Shown here: piece by piece, positions 51,744-60,419 of the stretch
Layout of the letters: each line of letters starts with the position of its first letter
Position numbering within the stretch: the stretch's first letter is position 1
Source of the DNA: Streptomyces sp. NBC_01497
GTDB taxonomy: Bacteria; Actinomycetota; Actinomycetes; Streptomycetales; Streptomycetaceae
Direction of reading: 5' to 3'
Length of the DNA: 64,000 bases
Assembly: GCF_036250695.1 (NCBI RefSeq)
Contig: NZ_CP109427.1
Span: 2,542,001-2,606,000 of the forward strand
The notes under the pieces: generated by a model
The model's database searches: none
Seen by the model: the letters and a program-made list of their open reading frames with translations, nothing else
Told to the model about the DNA's origin: nothing
Made by a program: the position numbers and the translations under genes

Positions 51744-54700
51744 TCAACTCTCCAGCTCCGCCAGCCGTTCCAGCGTCTCCTGGGCCTCCTCGCCACCGCC
51801 GCCGGGCAGTTTGCGCCACTGCTCGCGGGCGGCCCGGTAGGCGTCCCGGGCCGCCCGCGGACGGGCAGCCTCCGCATACGTCCTGCCGCGTCCGTGGTGG
51901 GCGCGCGCCTGGAGGGCCACGGCCTCCTCCGACCTGGCGGTCAGGGCGGGCGTCGCGTCACCCGCTCCCTCCTGCGCCCGGCGTGCGGCCTCCGCCGCGT
52001 CGCGAAACGCCTCCGCCGCCTCGTCGAGACGGGTCGGCCGGTGCAGCACCCGGTGTGCGTCGAAGCGAGCGTCGCCCAGGTCGAGCCAGCAGCGCGCCTG
52101 CGTCAGCGGGTCGCGCGCCTCGCGCGCCGCCAGCCCGAACAGGTACTCCGCCTCCCGCAGGTCGACCCGGTCCTCGGCGATCCGGTGCCGGATCATCAGC
52201 GCCCGCCCGAGCATCAGCAGCCGGTCGGCCTGGAACGGGTCGTCCGGGGCCGTCTCCGCCCGGCAGTCACGCAGCACCTGGACCGCCTTGTGCACCTGCC
52301 CGGAGCCGTCCGGCAGGCTCGCGCGCCGCAGCAGTGCGCTCCCCCACTCGGCGAGCACGTCCGCGTGCGCGGCGGTGTCACGCGGCACGCCCCGGGTGGC
52401 GAGCTCGAACGATCTGATGGCTTCGTGGAGTTCGGCGGGATCACCGGCGGGCCCGGCGCCCGCCCCCGTCTCGTACCTGGCGAGTCTGAGACGCCCCTCC
52501 CTGAGTCTGAGCTGCGCGCTGAGCCGTTCGTCGCGGACGATCCCGAGCGCGCGGCCGACGAGGGTGAGGCCGTCGTCCAGGCCGTCGCCGGACGCCAGCA
52601 GGGCGTCCGCGAGGTCGAGTACGGTCCCCGCCTGCGTGCCGCCGGTCTGGCGCCCGGCGTTCTGCTCGCCGAGCGCGGTGCGCAGCGACCTGGCCGCCTG
52701 CTTCGCGTACAGCTGCGCCTGTTCGCCGTCCTCGGTGGCACCGGACAGCCGCAGCAGCATCCGCCCGAGGGCCAGCGGCAGGGCCGCGGGGCGGCTGCGC
52801 TGGTCGGGCCAGGCATCGGAGAACGCCTCCAGCGTGCCGACGGCGTTCTGCAGGAGGGCGCTGTCGTGGCCGAGCCGCCACTCGCTCTCCAGGGCGCGCA
52901 CCCGCTCCAGGGTCAGCCGCAGCGCGTCAGCCGGGGCCATGCCGGGGGCCGCGCAGGCGGCCGTGTACTCCCGGTCGGCCCGCTGCAGCAGTTGGAGGGC
53001 CCCGCGTTCGTCACCGCGCCGGAGCCGGTCGTCGGCCGCCGCGTGCAGGATCCCGGCGAGCACCGCGCGCCCGCGTACGCCCCCGGAGTGGTCGATCGCC
53101 CACCGGGCGGCCTCCTCGGCCTCCTCCAGGAGGGCCGCACCGCCCTGGACCTGCCAGAGCCTCAGCAGGGACGTCGCGAGGGTGGTACGGACCTCGGTAC
53201 GTCCCTCCTCCCCCTCGGCCTCCTCGCCATGGTCCCCGGCGTCCGCCCGGTCGTCGTTGGCCACCGCCCCACGCAGCAGCTGTACGGCGTCGATGAGGTG
53301 CTGCATCATGCCGTCGGCCTCGTAGTCGCGCACGAGGGACCAGGCCGAGCGCACGGCGTCCGGCGGCCGGTGGACCTCGCCCCAGGCCGGGGGCTCGGGC
53401 GGCGCCATGAACTGCTCCAGCACATGCGCCGCGACCTCCGCGAACGGGTGCGGCACCGCGGATCTGGCACGCCGCGCCTCCTCCGGGTCCTCCGCCCCGT
53501 CGGGGAAGACCGGCGCGGCCGTGCCCGCGTGGTGCGGGACCGGCCAGTCGATGCCGGAGCGCCCCCGGTCGAGCTGGGCCGCGGCGACGGCGGGGAAGTT
53601 CCAGCTGCCCTTGCCGAAGTGCCGCTCGATGTAGTCCGAGCAGTGCTTCAGGACCAGCATGGCCTCCTCGCGGGTGAGCGGGGCCAGCAGTTCGTCCTGC
53701 ACACCGGGCTCGAACGCGTACCAGGGGCCGCCCTCGGCCGGTGCGTCCCGGTCGAGCCGCATCAGGCCGCCGAGCAGCACCTCGGCCAGTTCCGCCGGGC
53801 CGGAGTCGGGCAGCATCGTGCGCTGCACGAGCTGCATCACCGGCATCCACAGCGGCGCGGCCGCCAGGTACCCGGCGAGCCGGCCCGCGTCCCGCGACGC
53901 CGCCGAGCGGAACCTGCGCACCACCTGCGCCGCCTGCAGGGGCCGGCCGCCGCGCGGTACGGGTGTGGCGGCCTGGTCGGGGCGCACCCAGCCGACCGCG
54001 CCGTCCGTGTGTCCCGCGCCCGCGCCCGACAGCAGCCCCGCCCAGGCACCGAGCGACGCGGCGACCGGCGGCAGGACGGGCACGGCGACGGCGCCCGCCG
54101 CGTGCGCCGGCGCACTCCGGCCGACCAGCCGCAGCGCGGTGGAGCCCGTACCCTCGCCGCGCGCGAGTACCCCGTACGTCACGGGCAGGCCCGTACGGCC
54201 CCACAGCCGTTGCGGCAGGGGCTGGAGCACGGCGACAGGGGCCTGCCCCGAAAGCCGGTGGAGCAGCCGGTGGGCCTGGCCGCTGTACCAGAGGGGCCCC
54301 GCGCAGTCGCTGAGGAGGACGGTGATCCGGCTGCCGGTGGGATCGCTCAGCCGCTCGGCCGGGCCGAGGGCCGCCGCGCGCGGATCGAGGCTGGTGGAGA
54401 CGGCGGGCTCGCCGTCCGGGCCCTTGTGGAGATAGCGCACCCGCACATCGCGGAAGGCTCCCAAATGGCTGAATATGTCTTCCAGTTCGATGACCAGCCG
54501 CTGCCATACGAGCATCGAGGAGGACACGTCCATCACCAGTTGGAGGTCGACCTCCGCCCGGGTGGACGCGCGGTACACCGGTACGACGAGACCGCCGGCA
54601 CGGGCGCTGAGGTCGGCCGTAGCGGCCTCGTCGAGTGTCGTCTCCACGGGCGCGGCCGATCGCCGGTAGCGCTGCAACGGGCGCAGGGCGCGCTGGAGTT

Positions 54701-55226
54701 CGAGCGTGCCGGGCAGCGCGCTCGCCACGGGCACACCGAGCGGCAGCAGCGCGCCGGCGCCGGTCGCCGGGCCGCCGCCCGCGCCGCGTCCCGAGCGGTA
54801 CGTGCCCGCTTCCGCCACGGTGGCGCGCGAGCCGTCCCCGGCGGCCGGGCGGGGCGCGCCGAGGGCGACCCGGGGGTCGGCCGCGGGGCGGCCGGGGTTC
54901 TGGGGGGTGCCGTTCACGGGCGCAGTGTTCCCGCCGTCGGTGGAGCCTGTCACGTCGTCCACGCGCTTTTCGCCCGGGCGTGTGTCTCCGGCGCGCGGCC
55001 GGCCCGCCCCGGTGGCGCCAGGGAGATGTCCGGCGAGCCAGAGCGCGTCGCAGACCTGGCGCGCGTCCGGGTCCAGACCGGCCTGGCGCAGCCGCGCGAC
55101 GAACCCGGGCAGTGCCCCGCGGCCCCCGCCCCCGACCGGGCGGCGCTGGTCCTCCTGCCGCTCGCCCGGGCCGTCGGCGGGTGTGCCGTGGTCGGTGCCG
55201 CCGGCCTCGGCCGGTACGCCGGACAT
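51744..55226 (-). CDS. vWA/SAV_2336-type protein with TPR tail (vWA component)
   Basis: 1160 residues. An N-terminal 150 residues of low-complexity, then a SAV_2336 N-terminal domain containing a von Willebrand A-like fold with metal motif D233-x-S235-x-S237 (V-M-D-V-S-S-S-M), L-L-S-D-C-A-G later. A middle helical region follows, then tetratricopeptide-like repeats from about 780 to the end (A-L-L-E-E-A-E-E-A, R-A-L-Q-L-L...). It is 7 bp downstream of the MoxR ATPase gene. In vWA-MoxR-VMAP systems the vWA and MoxR proteins form a chaperone-like pair that responds to infection or stress; here its role is inferred from that. Confidence 0.85.
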   Translation of the reverse strand: MSGVPAEAGGTDHGTPADGPGERQEDQRRPVGGGGRGALPGFVARLRQAGLDPDARQVCDALWLAGHLPGATGAGRPRAGDTRPGEKRVDDVTGSTDGGNTAPVNGTPQNPGRPAADPRVALGAPRPAAGDGSRATVAEAGTYRSGRGAGGGPATGAGALLPLGVPVASALPGTLELQRALRPLQRYRRSAAPVETTLDEAATADLSARAGGLVVPVYRASTRAEVDLQLVMDVSSSMLVWQRLVIELEDIFSHLGAFRDVRVRYLHKGPDGEPAVSTSLDPRAAALGPAERLSDPTGSRITVLLSDCAGPLWYSGQAHRLLHRLSGQAPVAVLQPLPQRLWGRTGLPVTYGVLARGEGTGSTALRLVGRSAPAHAAGAVAVPVLPPVAASLGAWAGLLSGAGAGHTDGAVGWVRPDQAATPVPRGGRPLQAAQVVRRFRSAASRDAGRLAGYLAAAPLWMPVMQLVQRTMLPDSGPAELAEVLLGGLMRLDRDAPAEGGPWYAFEPGVQDELLAPLTREEAMLVLKHCSDYIERHFGKGSWNFPAVAAAQLDRGRSGIDWPVPHHAGTAAPVFPDGAEDPEEARRARSAVPHPFAEVAAHVLEQFMAPPEPPAWGEVHRPPDAVRSAWSLVRDYEADGMMQHLIDAVQLLRGAVANDDRADAGDHGEEAEGEEGRTEVRTTLATSLLRLWQVQGGAALLEEAEEAARWAIDHSGGVRGRAVLAGILHAAADDRLRRGDERGALQLLQRADREYTAACAAPGMAPADALRLTLERVRALESEWRLGHDSALLQNAVGTLEAFSDAWPDQRSRPAALPLALGRMLLRLSGATEDGEQAQLYAKQAARSLRTALGEQNAGRQTGGTQAGTVLDLADALLASGDGLDDGLTLVGRALGIVRDERLSAQLRLREGRLRLARYETGAGAGPAGDPAELHEAIRSFELATRGVPRDTAAHADVLAEWGSALLRRASLPDGSGQVHKAVQVLRDCRAETAPDDPFQADRLLMLGRALMIRHRIAEDRVDLREAEYLFGLAAREARDPLTQARCWLDLGDARFDAHRVLHRPTRLDEAAEAFRDAAEAARRAQEGAGDATPALTARSEEAVALQARAHHGRGRTYAEAARPRAARDAYRAAREQWRKLPGGGGEEAQETLERLAELES

Positions 55227-55233
55227 CAGCGCG

Positions 55234-56253
55234 TCACCTCGGCCGGTCGAGGCGCTGGATCAGCAGGTCGGCCAGGCGCTCGCGGCTCTGCGGGGCCGCT
55301 ATCCCCGTGAGGTACACGGCGTTGAGCAGCTGGTCGGTGGCGATCTGCTGGCGCTGGGAGCGCTCGAAGAACTGCGAGATCAGATCGCTGCCCGCACGTG
55401 CCGCGTCCTCGCCCAGATGCGCGGTGACGAAGGTGGAGAGCCGCTGGTGGTCGGGGCGGCCGAGCTCCAGGTGGATGCACCGGCGCAGCAGGGGGGCGGG
55501 GAAGTCCCGCTCGCCGTTGCTGGTCAGGACGACGAACGGGAAGGCGCGGCACTGCACCCGGCCGCCCTTGACGGCGACCTTCGTACCGTCGTGGGTGAGG
55601 ACCTGCGCCTCGCCGCCCGGCAGCCGGTCGGCGATGCGCTCCAGTTCGGGGATGGCGAATTCGCCCTCCTCCAGCACGTTCAGCAGGTCGTTGGGCAGGT
55701 CGATGTCGCTCTTGTCGAGCTCGTCGATGAGCAGGACGCGCGGGGTGTCCGAGGGCAGCAGTGCCGTGCCGAGCGGGCCGAGCCGGATGTAGCTGCCGAT
55801 GTCGGCGGTCGGGTCCGTGCCGGGCGCCGCGAGGTGGGAGGCGACCTGGACGTCCTGGAGCCGGGCGATCGCGTCGTAGTGGTAGAGGCCGTCGACCAGG
55901 CGGGTCCTGCTGACGATGGGCCAGCGCAGGACGCGGCCGAGACCGAGTTCGGCGGCCACGGAGTGCGCCAGGGTGCTCTTGCCCGCGCCGGGGCTGCCCG
56001 TGACGAGCAGCGGGCGCCGCAGGTACAGCGCCGCGTTGATCATTTCGAGTTCCTCGGCGCCGGGCCGGTGCAGCTCCGCCCGGTGCCGGTGCACGCCGAG
56101 GCGACGGTCGGCGGACTCGTCGCCGTCCGTCTCGTGCGAGGCCGCGTCGTGTCCCGTGAAGTCCCGCCAGGGCGGGGGCGGCGGCAGCCGGGTGATGCCC
56201 TCGTGCGGTTCGCCCGCGCCGCGGTAGATGAGCCACTCGCTGGTTTCGCTCAT
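55234..56253 (-). CDS. MoxR-family AAA+ ATPase
   Basis: 339 residues. Walker A G86-S-P-G-A-G-K-S-T, Walker B V-L-L-I-D-E-L-D (173-180), sensor-1 L-T-S-N-G-E-R-D-F, and arginine finger near L-L-R-R-C. The first 60 residues are His/Asp-rich. MoxR ATPases remodel protein complexes using a vWA partner, which is encoded directly downstream. ATG 56253 gives the normal length; no other start is needed. Confidence 0.94.
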   Translation of the reverse strand: MSETSEWLIYRGAGEPHEGITRLPPPPPWRDFTGHDAASHETDGDESADRRLGVHRHRAELHRPGAEELEMINAALYLRRPLLVTGSPGAGKSTLAHSVAAELGLGRVLRWPIVSRTRLVDGLYHYDAIARLQDVQVASHLAAPGTDPTADIGSYIRLGPLGTALLPSDTPRVLLIDELDKSDIDLPNDLLNVLEEGEFAIPELERIADRLPGGEAQVLTHDGTKVAVKGGRVQCRAFPFVVLTSNGERDFPAPLLRRCIHLELGRPDHQRLSTFVTAHLGEDAARAGSDLISQFFERSQRQQIATDQLLNAVYLTGIAAPQSRERLADLLIQRLDRPR

Positions 56254-56365
56254 AGCGTGTTCCTCGTGGTCGTCGTCGCTGGGCCGTCCGGTCTCGGGTG
56301 ACACAGGGCGCGGTGCGCGGCGGACCCCCCGCCCCGTGCGACGGGCCGGCTCCCGTCCGGCCCGC

Positions 56366-58441
56366 TCACGGCGCGTTCAGGAGCAGGCCGGGGCCGGGCA
56401 GCGGGTGACGTGGATCGTCGTACAGCAGCGCCACCCGGTCCGACCAGTACGTCTCGGTCCGCTTGTCCCAGACGCCCTTGCGCAACTCATGGATTTTACC
56501 CGGCAACTGACTGGCCGTGCGGGCTTCCGTCAGTACGCGCGCCGCCCTGCGGTGGACGTCGGCGCAGAGCGTCTCGGGGCCCGTACCCGGCGAGCGGCGC
56601 AGCAGGAGCACCCGGTACCCGGTCCTGGCGAGCCGGCCGAAGCCCTCGGCGGTCTCCCCGTCCGGCCGCTGCGCGTAGTGGCACAGGAGGGGCACCGTCT
56701 CGTGCGCGAGGGAACGCAGCCGCTCCTCCCCCTCGACGGGTACCCAGTCGCCGTCCTGGCAGTCGACGTCCTCCGCCCGCATGCCCACCGTGTGCAGGTG
56801 GTCCCACCTGGCCTGTTCCTCCGCCGCGGCGTCGGACGGCTCGGGGTCCAGGCAGCGCACCACCACGGGCCGCTGCACGCCCAGCGGCAGCCCACCGGGG
56901 ACCAGGCTCCACCGCTCCACGTCGAGCCCCAACTCGGCCTGCGCCAGCGCGACCTGGAGCACCGCGGGCTCGTCCGGCTCGTCGCACTGCCGGAACGCCT
57001 CGCTGAGGGGCCCGGCCAGCGAGCCGGTCAAATCCTCCAGCGGGGTTCCCGTGCCGTCGCCTATGGCGTCGACCTCGCCGTTGAAGTGGGCGACACCCAC
57101 GCGCCAGTCGTAGCTGTCGCGCTCCCAGCCGCGCGGCTCCAGCTCCAGCAGGACGCCGGCGCGCTCGCCGGGCCTCGGCCGCTCCCCGTACGCGGGGACT
57201 GTACGGCGCTGCTCGCGGTCGGTGCGCTCGCGGCTCTCGGCCCACAGCTGGCGCAGTTCGCCGCGGAAGGAACGGGTCAGCCGGTCCCTGGCGAGTTCGC
57301 GCACCCACTGCCACAGCTCCTGCTCGGCCTGCGGGGTGTCCGCGGTGACGTAGGGGCGTTCGGCGGCGACGGCGCTCATGCAGTAGCGCAGCACCAGTTC
57401 GAGGTCGGCCGGGCCGCCGTGCGTCTCGCGCAGTTCGCCGAGGCCGTCGCGCCAGCTGCGCGGCGCGGGGACGGGCTGGGCACCGCGCCCGCCGCGCCGC
57501 CCCTCGGCCCGGGCGATCAGGTCCAGCAGGGCCGCCGTGCTGACGGGCGGCGGCAGTTCGGCGAGCCTGCCGAGCAGTTCGGCGCGCTGGGCGGGGCCGA
57601 GCACGCGTCCCGCGCTCTTCTCCAGCCGGGTCTGCACGTCGGTCCAGCTCTCCTCGGGGCCCGGGTGGTGGTGGCGGTCGCGGTGATAGCGGTCGTGCGC
57701 GTGGCAGACCGCCTGGTACGTGTCGTGGGCCTCGTCCCGCAGCAGGCCGGCCGGGCCGGGAAGCGTCCGCAGCGCCTCGATCCCGACGGCGGTTCCGCCG
57801 CTCGCGCCGACCGTGCGCGACTTGATCACCCCGACGACCTGGCCGCGCCGCGGATCGATGACGGGGCCGCCCGACATGCCCTCCGTCAGCATCCCGTCTC
57901 CGAGCTGGATCTGCGAGCCGACCGAACCCGAGTCGTGCCCGCGGGCGCTGACGACGAGTTCGAGTCCCCCGTCCACCTCGGCCCAGCCGGCCCAGACGAC
58001 CCTGCCGCCGTCGAGGCGTCTGGCCACGCGCTCCGCCAGGTGGACGCAGGGGTGCTCGGTGGGGCTGTCCAGGCGGATCAGCGCCAGGTCGGGTGAGGGC
58101 ACGCGGACGCCGCGGGCCGGGAGCGCGGTCAGCCCCTCGGGCAGGACCGCCGCGAGGGTGCCCCCCACCGCTGTGACGCCCTCGCCGCCGGGGGCCGCGA
58201 ACACCACGTCCACCTGGCACACCTCCCCCTGCCTCTCGCCCATCAGACCGACGTGGGCGCACGTCAGGACCCAGTTGGGAGCGACGAAGAACCCGCTGCC
58301 CAGAAAGGATCCCGGCCCGTGGGGGTCATACCCGTGGGTGGGCCGATGGATGCGCACGGTCGCGGCCGCAACGAGGCTCGCGAGGGCGGCGAGGGGTTCG
58401 TCCGGCGCGTAGAACGCGCCGTCCCCGTCGTCGTACGTCAC
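56366..58441 (-). CDS. VMAP-type protein: trypsin-like peptidase plus VMAP-C region
   Basis: 691 residues. The first 210 residues are a trypsin-like serine peptidase with a complete triad: H63 (T-C-A-H-V), D118 (D-L-A-L-I), S190 (E-G-M-S-G-G-P-V). Residues 260-350 form a helical linker; 350-690 fit the vWA-MoxR-associated protein C-terminal domain (R-Y-C-M-S, W-Q-W-V-R-E-L-A-R-D-R, W-S-D-R-V-A-L-L-Y-D-D-P). The GTG start overlaps the Trypco1-like stop by 4 nt. The protein probably holds the peptidase as effector and the C part as contact to MoxR/vWA (inference from family). Confidence 0.88.
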   Translation of the reverse strand: MTYDDGDGAFYAPDEPLAALASLVAAATVRIHRPTHGYDPHGPGSFLGSGFFVAPNWVLTCAHVGLMGERQGEVCQVDVVFAAPGGEGVTAVGGTLAAVLPEGLTALPARGVRVPSPDLALIRLDSPTEHPCVHLAERVARRLDGGRVVWAGWAEVDGGLELVVSARGHDSGSVGSQIQLGDGMLTEGMSGGPVIDPRRGQVVGVIKSRTVGASGGTAVGIEALRTLPGPAGLLRDEAHDTYQAVCHAHDRYHRDRHHHPGPEESWTDVQTRLEKSAGRVLGPAQRAELLGRLAELPPPVSTAALLDLIARAEGRRGGRGAQPVPAPRSWRDGLGELRETHGGPADLELVLRYCMSAVAAERPYVTADTPQAEQELWQWVRELARDRLTRSFRGELRQLWAESRERTDREQRRTVPAYGERPRPGERAGVLLELEPRGWERDSYDWRVGVAHFNGEVDAIGDGTGTPLEDLTGSLAGPLSEAFRQCDEPDEPAVLQVALAQAELGLDVERWSLVPGGLPLGVQRPVVVRCLDPEPSDAAAEEQARWDHLHTVGMRAEDVDCQDGDWVPVEGEERLRSLAHETVPLLCHYAQRPDGETAEGFGRLARTGYRVLLLRRSPGTGPETLCADVHRRAARVLTEARTASQLPGKIHELRKGVWDKRTETYWSDRVALLYDDPRHPLPGPGLLLNAP

Positions 58442-58926
58442 GCCCCGCTCCCCGCGCCGGGCGCACCGCCGCCGGGATGCGCCGCCGCGCCGGGTCCCGC
58501 TCCGGCGGGCGGAGGCGCTTGGGGTGGTACGGGGGCGGTCGCCGGCGCGGCGGGGGGCGCGGGCGGTTCGGTGAGGTCGGGCGGTGAGCCGTGCCAGCCG
58601 AGGGTGACGGTGATGCCGCCCTTGGCCTCGCCGTCCGCGATCAGGCCGACCACCTTGCCGGGTTTCGCGGTCAGTTCGATCGAGAACTCCACGGTGACCT
58701 CGTCGGGCCGTACCGCGCGCAGCGGTCCGGCCAGCGACCGGGCCACGCTCCCCACCAGTTCCTTGAGGTCCTCGACGCGCGCCGCCACCTGCTGCCCCGC
58801 GCCGACGTCCGAGAACCGCAGCTCGCCCGAGGGCTGCTCCAGCATCTCGGCCCCCGAGATCCTGGCCCATACGGGCGTCCCGTCGGGCATTTCCACAAGC
58901 GTGACGCGACCACCGGTGTCCACCAC
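58438..58926 (-). CDS. Trypsin-co-occurring (Trypco1/EACC1-like) protein
   Basis: 162 residues. Residues 1-110: V-T-L-V-E-M-P-D-G-T-P-V-W-A-R-I, R-P-D-E-V-T-V-E-F-S-I-E-L-T-A-K-P-G, V-V-G-L-I-A-D-G-E-A-K-G-G-I-T-V-T-L-G-W, the compact beta/alpha domain that accompanies trypsin effectors of conflict systems (CU044_2847 type). The tail is Pro/Ala/Gly-rich. GTG 58926 has GGGGGA upstream. It is the first gene of the operon and overlaps the peptidase start, so it is probably an adaptor for it. Confidence 0.85.
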   Translation of the reverse strand: MVDTGGRVTLVEMPDGTPVWARISGAEMLEQPSGELRFSDVGAGQQVAARVEDLKELVGSVARSLAGPLRAVRPDEVTVEFSIELTAKPGKVVGLIADGEAKGGITVTLGWHGSPPDLTEPPAPPAAPATAPVPPQAPPPAGAGPGAAAHPGGGAPGAGSGA

Positions 58927-59051
58927 GACATCCCCCGTTCCTGACGCCCCGTCCGTGCCGACCCCGAGGCCCGCAGGGTAGCGGCAGTGGATACGGGGAC
59001 GCGAGATCACACGGGCCGCCATCCGGGGGGACGCCGGGGAGCGGCGTCCGG

Positions 59052-59081
59052 TTCTGGGCCCCGACCTGGGGGATCTAGGCT
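59052..59081 (+). promoter_or_regulatory. Promoter of the DUF6104 gene
   Basis: TTCTGG (59052-59057), 18-bp spacer, TAGGCT (59076-59081), with the ATG only eight bases later. The transcript would start at or next to the start codon, so this gene is probably leaderless. Confidence 0.6.
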
Positions 59082-59088
59082 GACGAGC

Positions 59089-59268
59089 ATGTACTTCACC
59101 GATCGGGGCATCGAGGAGCTCGCCTCCCGCAGGGGCGAGGAAGAAGTCACCTTCGAATGGCTGGCCGAGCAACTGCGGGTGTTCGTCGACCTCAACCCCG
59201 ACTTCGAGGTGCCGGTGGAACGTCTCGCGACCTGGCTGGCCCGGCTGGACGACGAGGACGACGAGTGA
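59089..59268 (+). CDS. DUF6104 family protein
   Basis: 59 residues: M-Y-F-T-D-R-G-I-E-E-L, then R-G-E-E-E-V-T-F-E-W-L-A-E-Q-L-R-V-F-V-D-L-N-P-D-F-E-V-P-V-E-R-L-A-T-W-L-A-R-L, and an Asp/Glu tail. This highly conserved, acidic, all-helical little protein is found across Streptomyces and has no known function. It is too short for many gene finders. No ribosome site; see the promoter. It is divergent from the Trypco1-like gene by 162 bp. Confidence 0.88.
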   Translation: MYFTDRGIEELASRRGEEEVTFEWLAEQLRVFVDLNPDFEVPVERLATWLARLDDEDDE

Positions 59269-59408
59269 CGCGTCGGTACGTGTGACGGCAGACCAGGAGG
59301 CGACGGGAGCGGCCGAGGCGGCCGGACGCCCCTGACGGCCCTGGCCGGGCACGTCGGCCGGGTGCACTCGCGATACGGCCGGGGCACTCGCGATTGACTT
59401 CCCACATC

Positions 59409-59447
59409 CACGATATATCGTGTTCTCCAAGAGACGCGATATGTTGT
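59409..59447. promoter_or_regulatory. Palindromic operator of the DUF4097-PadR operon
   Basis: CACGATATATCGTG (59409-59422) is a perfect 14-bp palindrome; GCGATATGTTG at 59436-59446 is a partial second copy 27 bp on (centre to centre). AT-rich TATA cores are striking in this genome and fit binding by the PadR protein encoded two genes on. The promoter probably overlaps it. Confidence 0.7.
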
Positions 59448-59542
59448 GTTGCGTCGTGCCACGCCGCGTTCCGCCGTGCCGGGTTCTCTTCCTGAAGAGT
59501 GCCCGCCCCGCCGGGCGCTCCGAACGGATACGGGGGTCATCG

Positions 59543-60418
59543 ATGTCACAGTCGACCTGGAGGGTGGCGGAGCCACGCCAGTTCACCTTCGACGATCCGG
59601 TCGGCGCGCTGAGCGTCCGCATCGAGGGCGGCGCGGTCAACGTCGTCGGCACCGACCCCGCCACCCTCGCCGCGCGGGGCGGCACCCGCCTGGAGATCAC
59701 CGAGGTCGAGGGTCCGCCGCTGATCGTCACTCGCGACGGGGACACCCTCACCGTCGGCTACGAGGACCTGTCGTGGCAGAGCTTCCTCGGCTGGTTCGAC
59801 CACAAGCGGCACCGGCGCAGCGCCGTCGTCTCCCTCGCCGTGCCGTCGTCCGCCTCCGTGGAGGTCGGCTTCGTGGGCGCGGCCGCCGTGATCTCCGGCG
59901 TGCGGGGGCGTACGGAGGTGAGGAGCGTCACCGGCGACGCGACCCTGGTCGGGCTGGCCGGCGCAGTGCTCGCCGAGACGGTCTCCGGCACCATCGAGGC
60001 GCAGGCCGTCACCGGCGCGCTGCGGTTCCACTCGGTGTCGGGCGACCTCACGGTGGTCGAGGGCGCGGGCTCCTCCGTACGGGCCGACTCGGTCAGCGGG
60101 AACGTGGTGCTGGACCTCGACCCGGCGGGCGCCCCGACGGACATCCGGCTGGGCACCGTCTCCGGTGACGTGGCGATCCGGCTGCCGCACCCCGCGGACA
60201 CCGAGGTGGTGGCGAACACGGCGAGCGGCCGGGTCAGCAGCGCCTTCGAGGACCTGCGGGTGACCGGCACGTGGGGCGCGAAGAAGATCACCGGCACGCT
60301 CGGCTCCGGCAACGGGACCCTGCGCGCCGCCACGGTCTCCGGCTCGATCGCGCTGCTGCGCCGGCCCCCCTCCGAGGACGCCTCGGACGCCGCACCCGCC
60401 CACAGCAAGGAGCTCTGA
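59543..60418 (+). CDS. DUF4097 beta-strand repeat protein
   Basis: 291 residues. Repeating strand pattern (V-S-G-x-I/V-x-x-x-x-V-x-G-x-L motif: V-T-G-D-A-T-L, V-S-G-T-I-E-A, V-S-G-D-L-T-V, V-S-G-N-V-V-L, V-S-G-D-V-A-I, V-S-G-S-I-A-L) from about 115 to 280, as in DUF4097 beta-helix-like proteins. Residues 1-110 are a further beta domain with W-F-D-H-K-R-H. No signal peptide, so cytosolic or membrane-associated. Usually co-transcribed with a PadR regulator, as here one base away. Function unknown; relatives are linked to envelope stress. Confidence 0.88.
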   Translation: MSQSTWRVAEPRQFTFDDPVGALSVRIEGGAVNVVGTDPATLAARGGTRLEITEVEGPPLIVTRDGDTLTVGYEDLSWQSFLGWFDHKRHRRSAVVSLAVPSSASVEVGFVGAAAVISGVRGRTEVRSVTGDATLVGLAGAVLAETVSGTIEAQAVTGALRFHSVSGDLTVVEGAGSSVRADSVSGNVVLDLDPAGAPTDIRLGTVSGDVAIRLPHPADTEVVANTASGRVSSAFEDLRVTGTWGAKKITGTLGSGNGTLRAATVSGSIALLRRPPSEDASDAAPAHSKEL

Positions 60419-60419
60419 C

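Noticed and set aside
50805..55310. 1501-aa plus-strand frame
   Set aside because: Antisense to the vWA/SAV_2336 gene and fxsA; no recognisable domain and Arg/Pro/Ser-rich.
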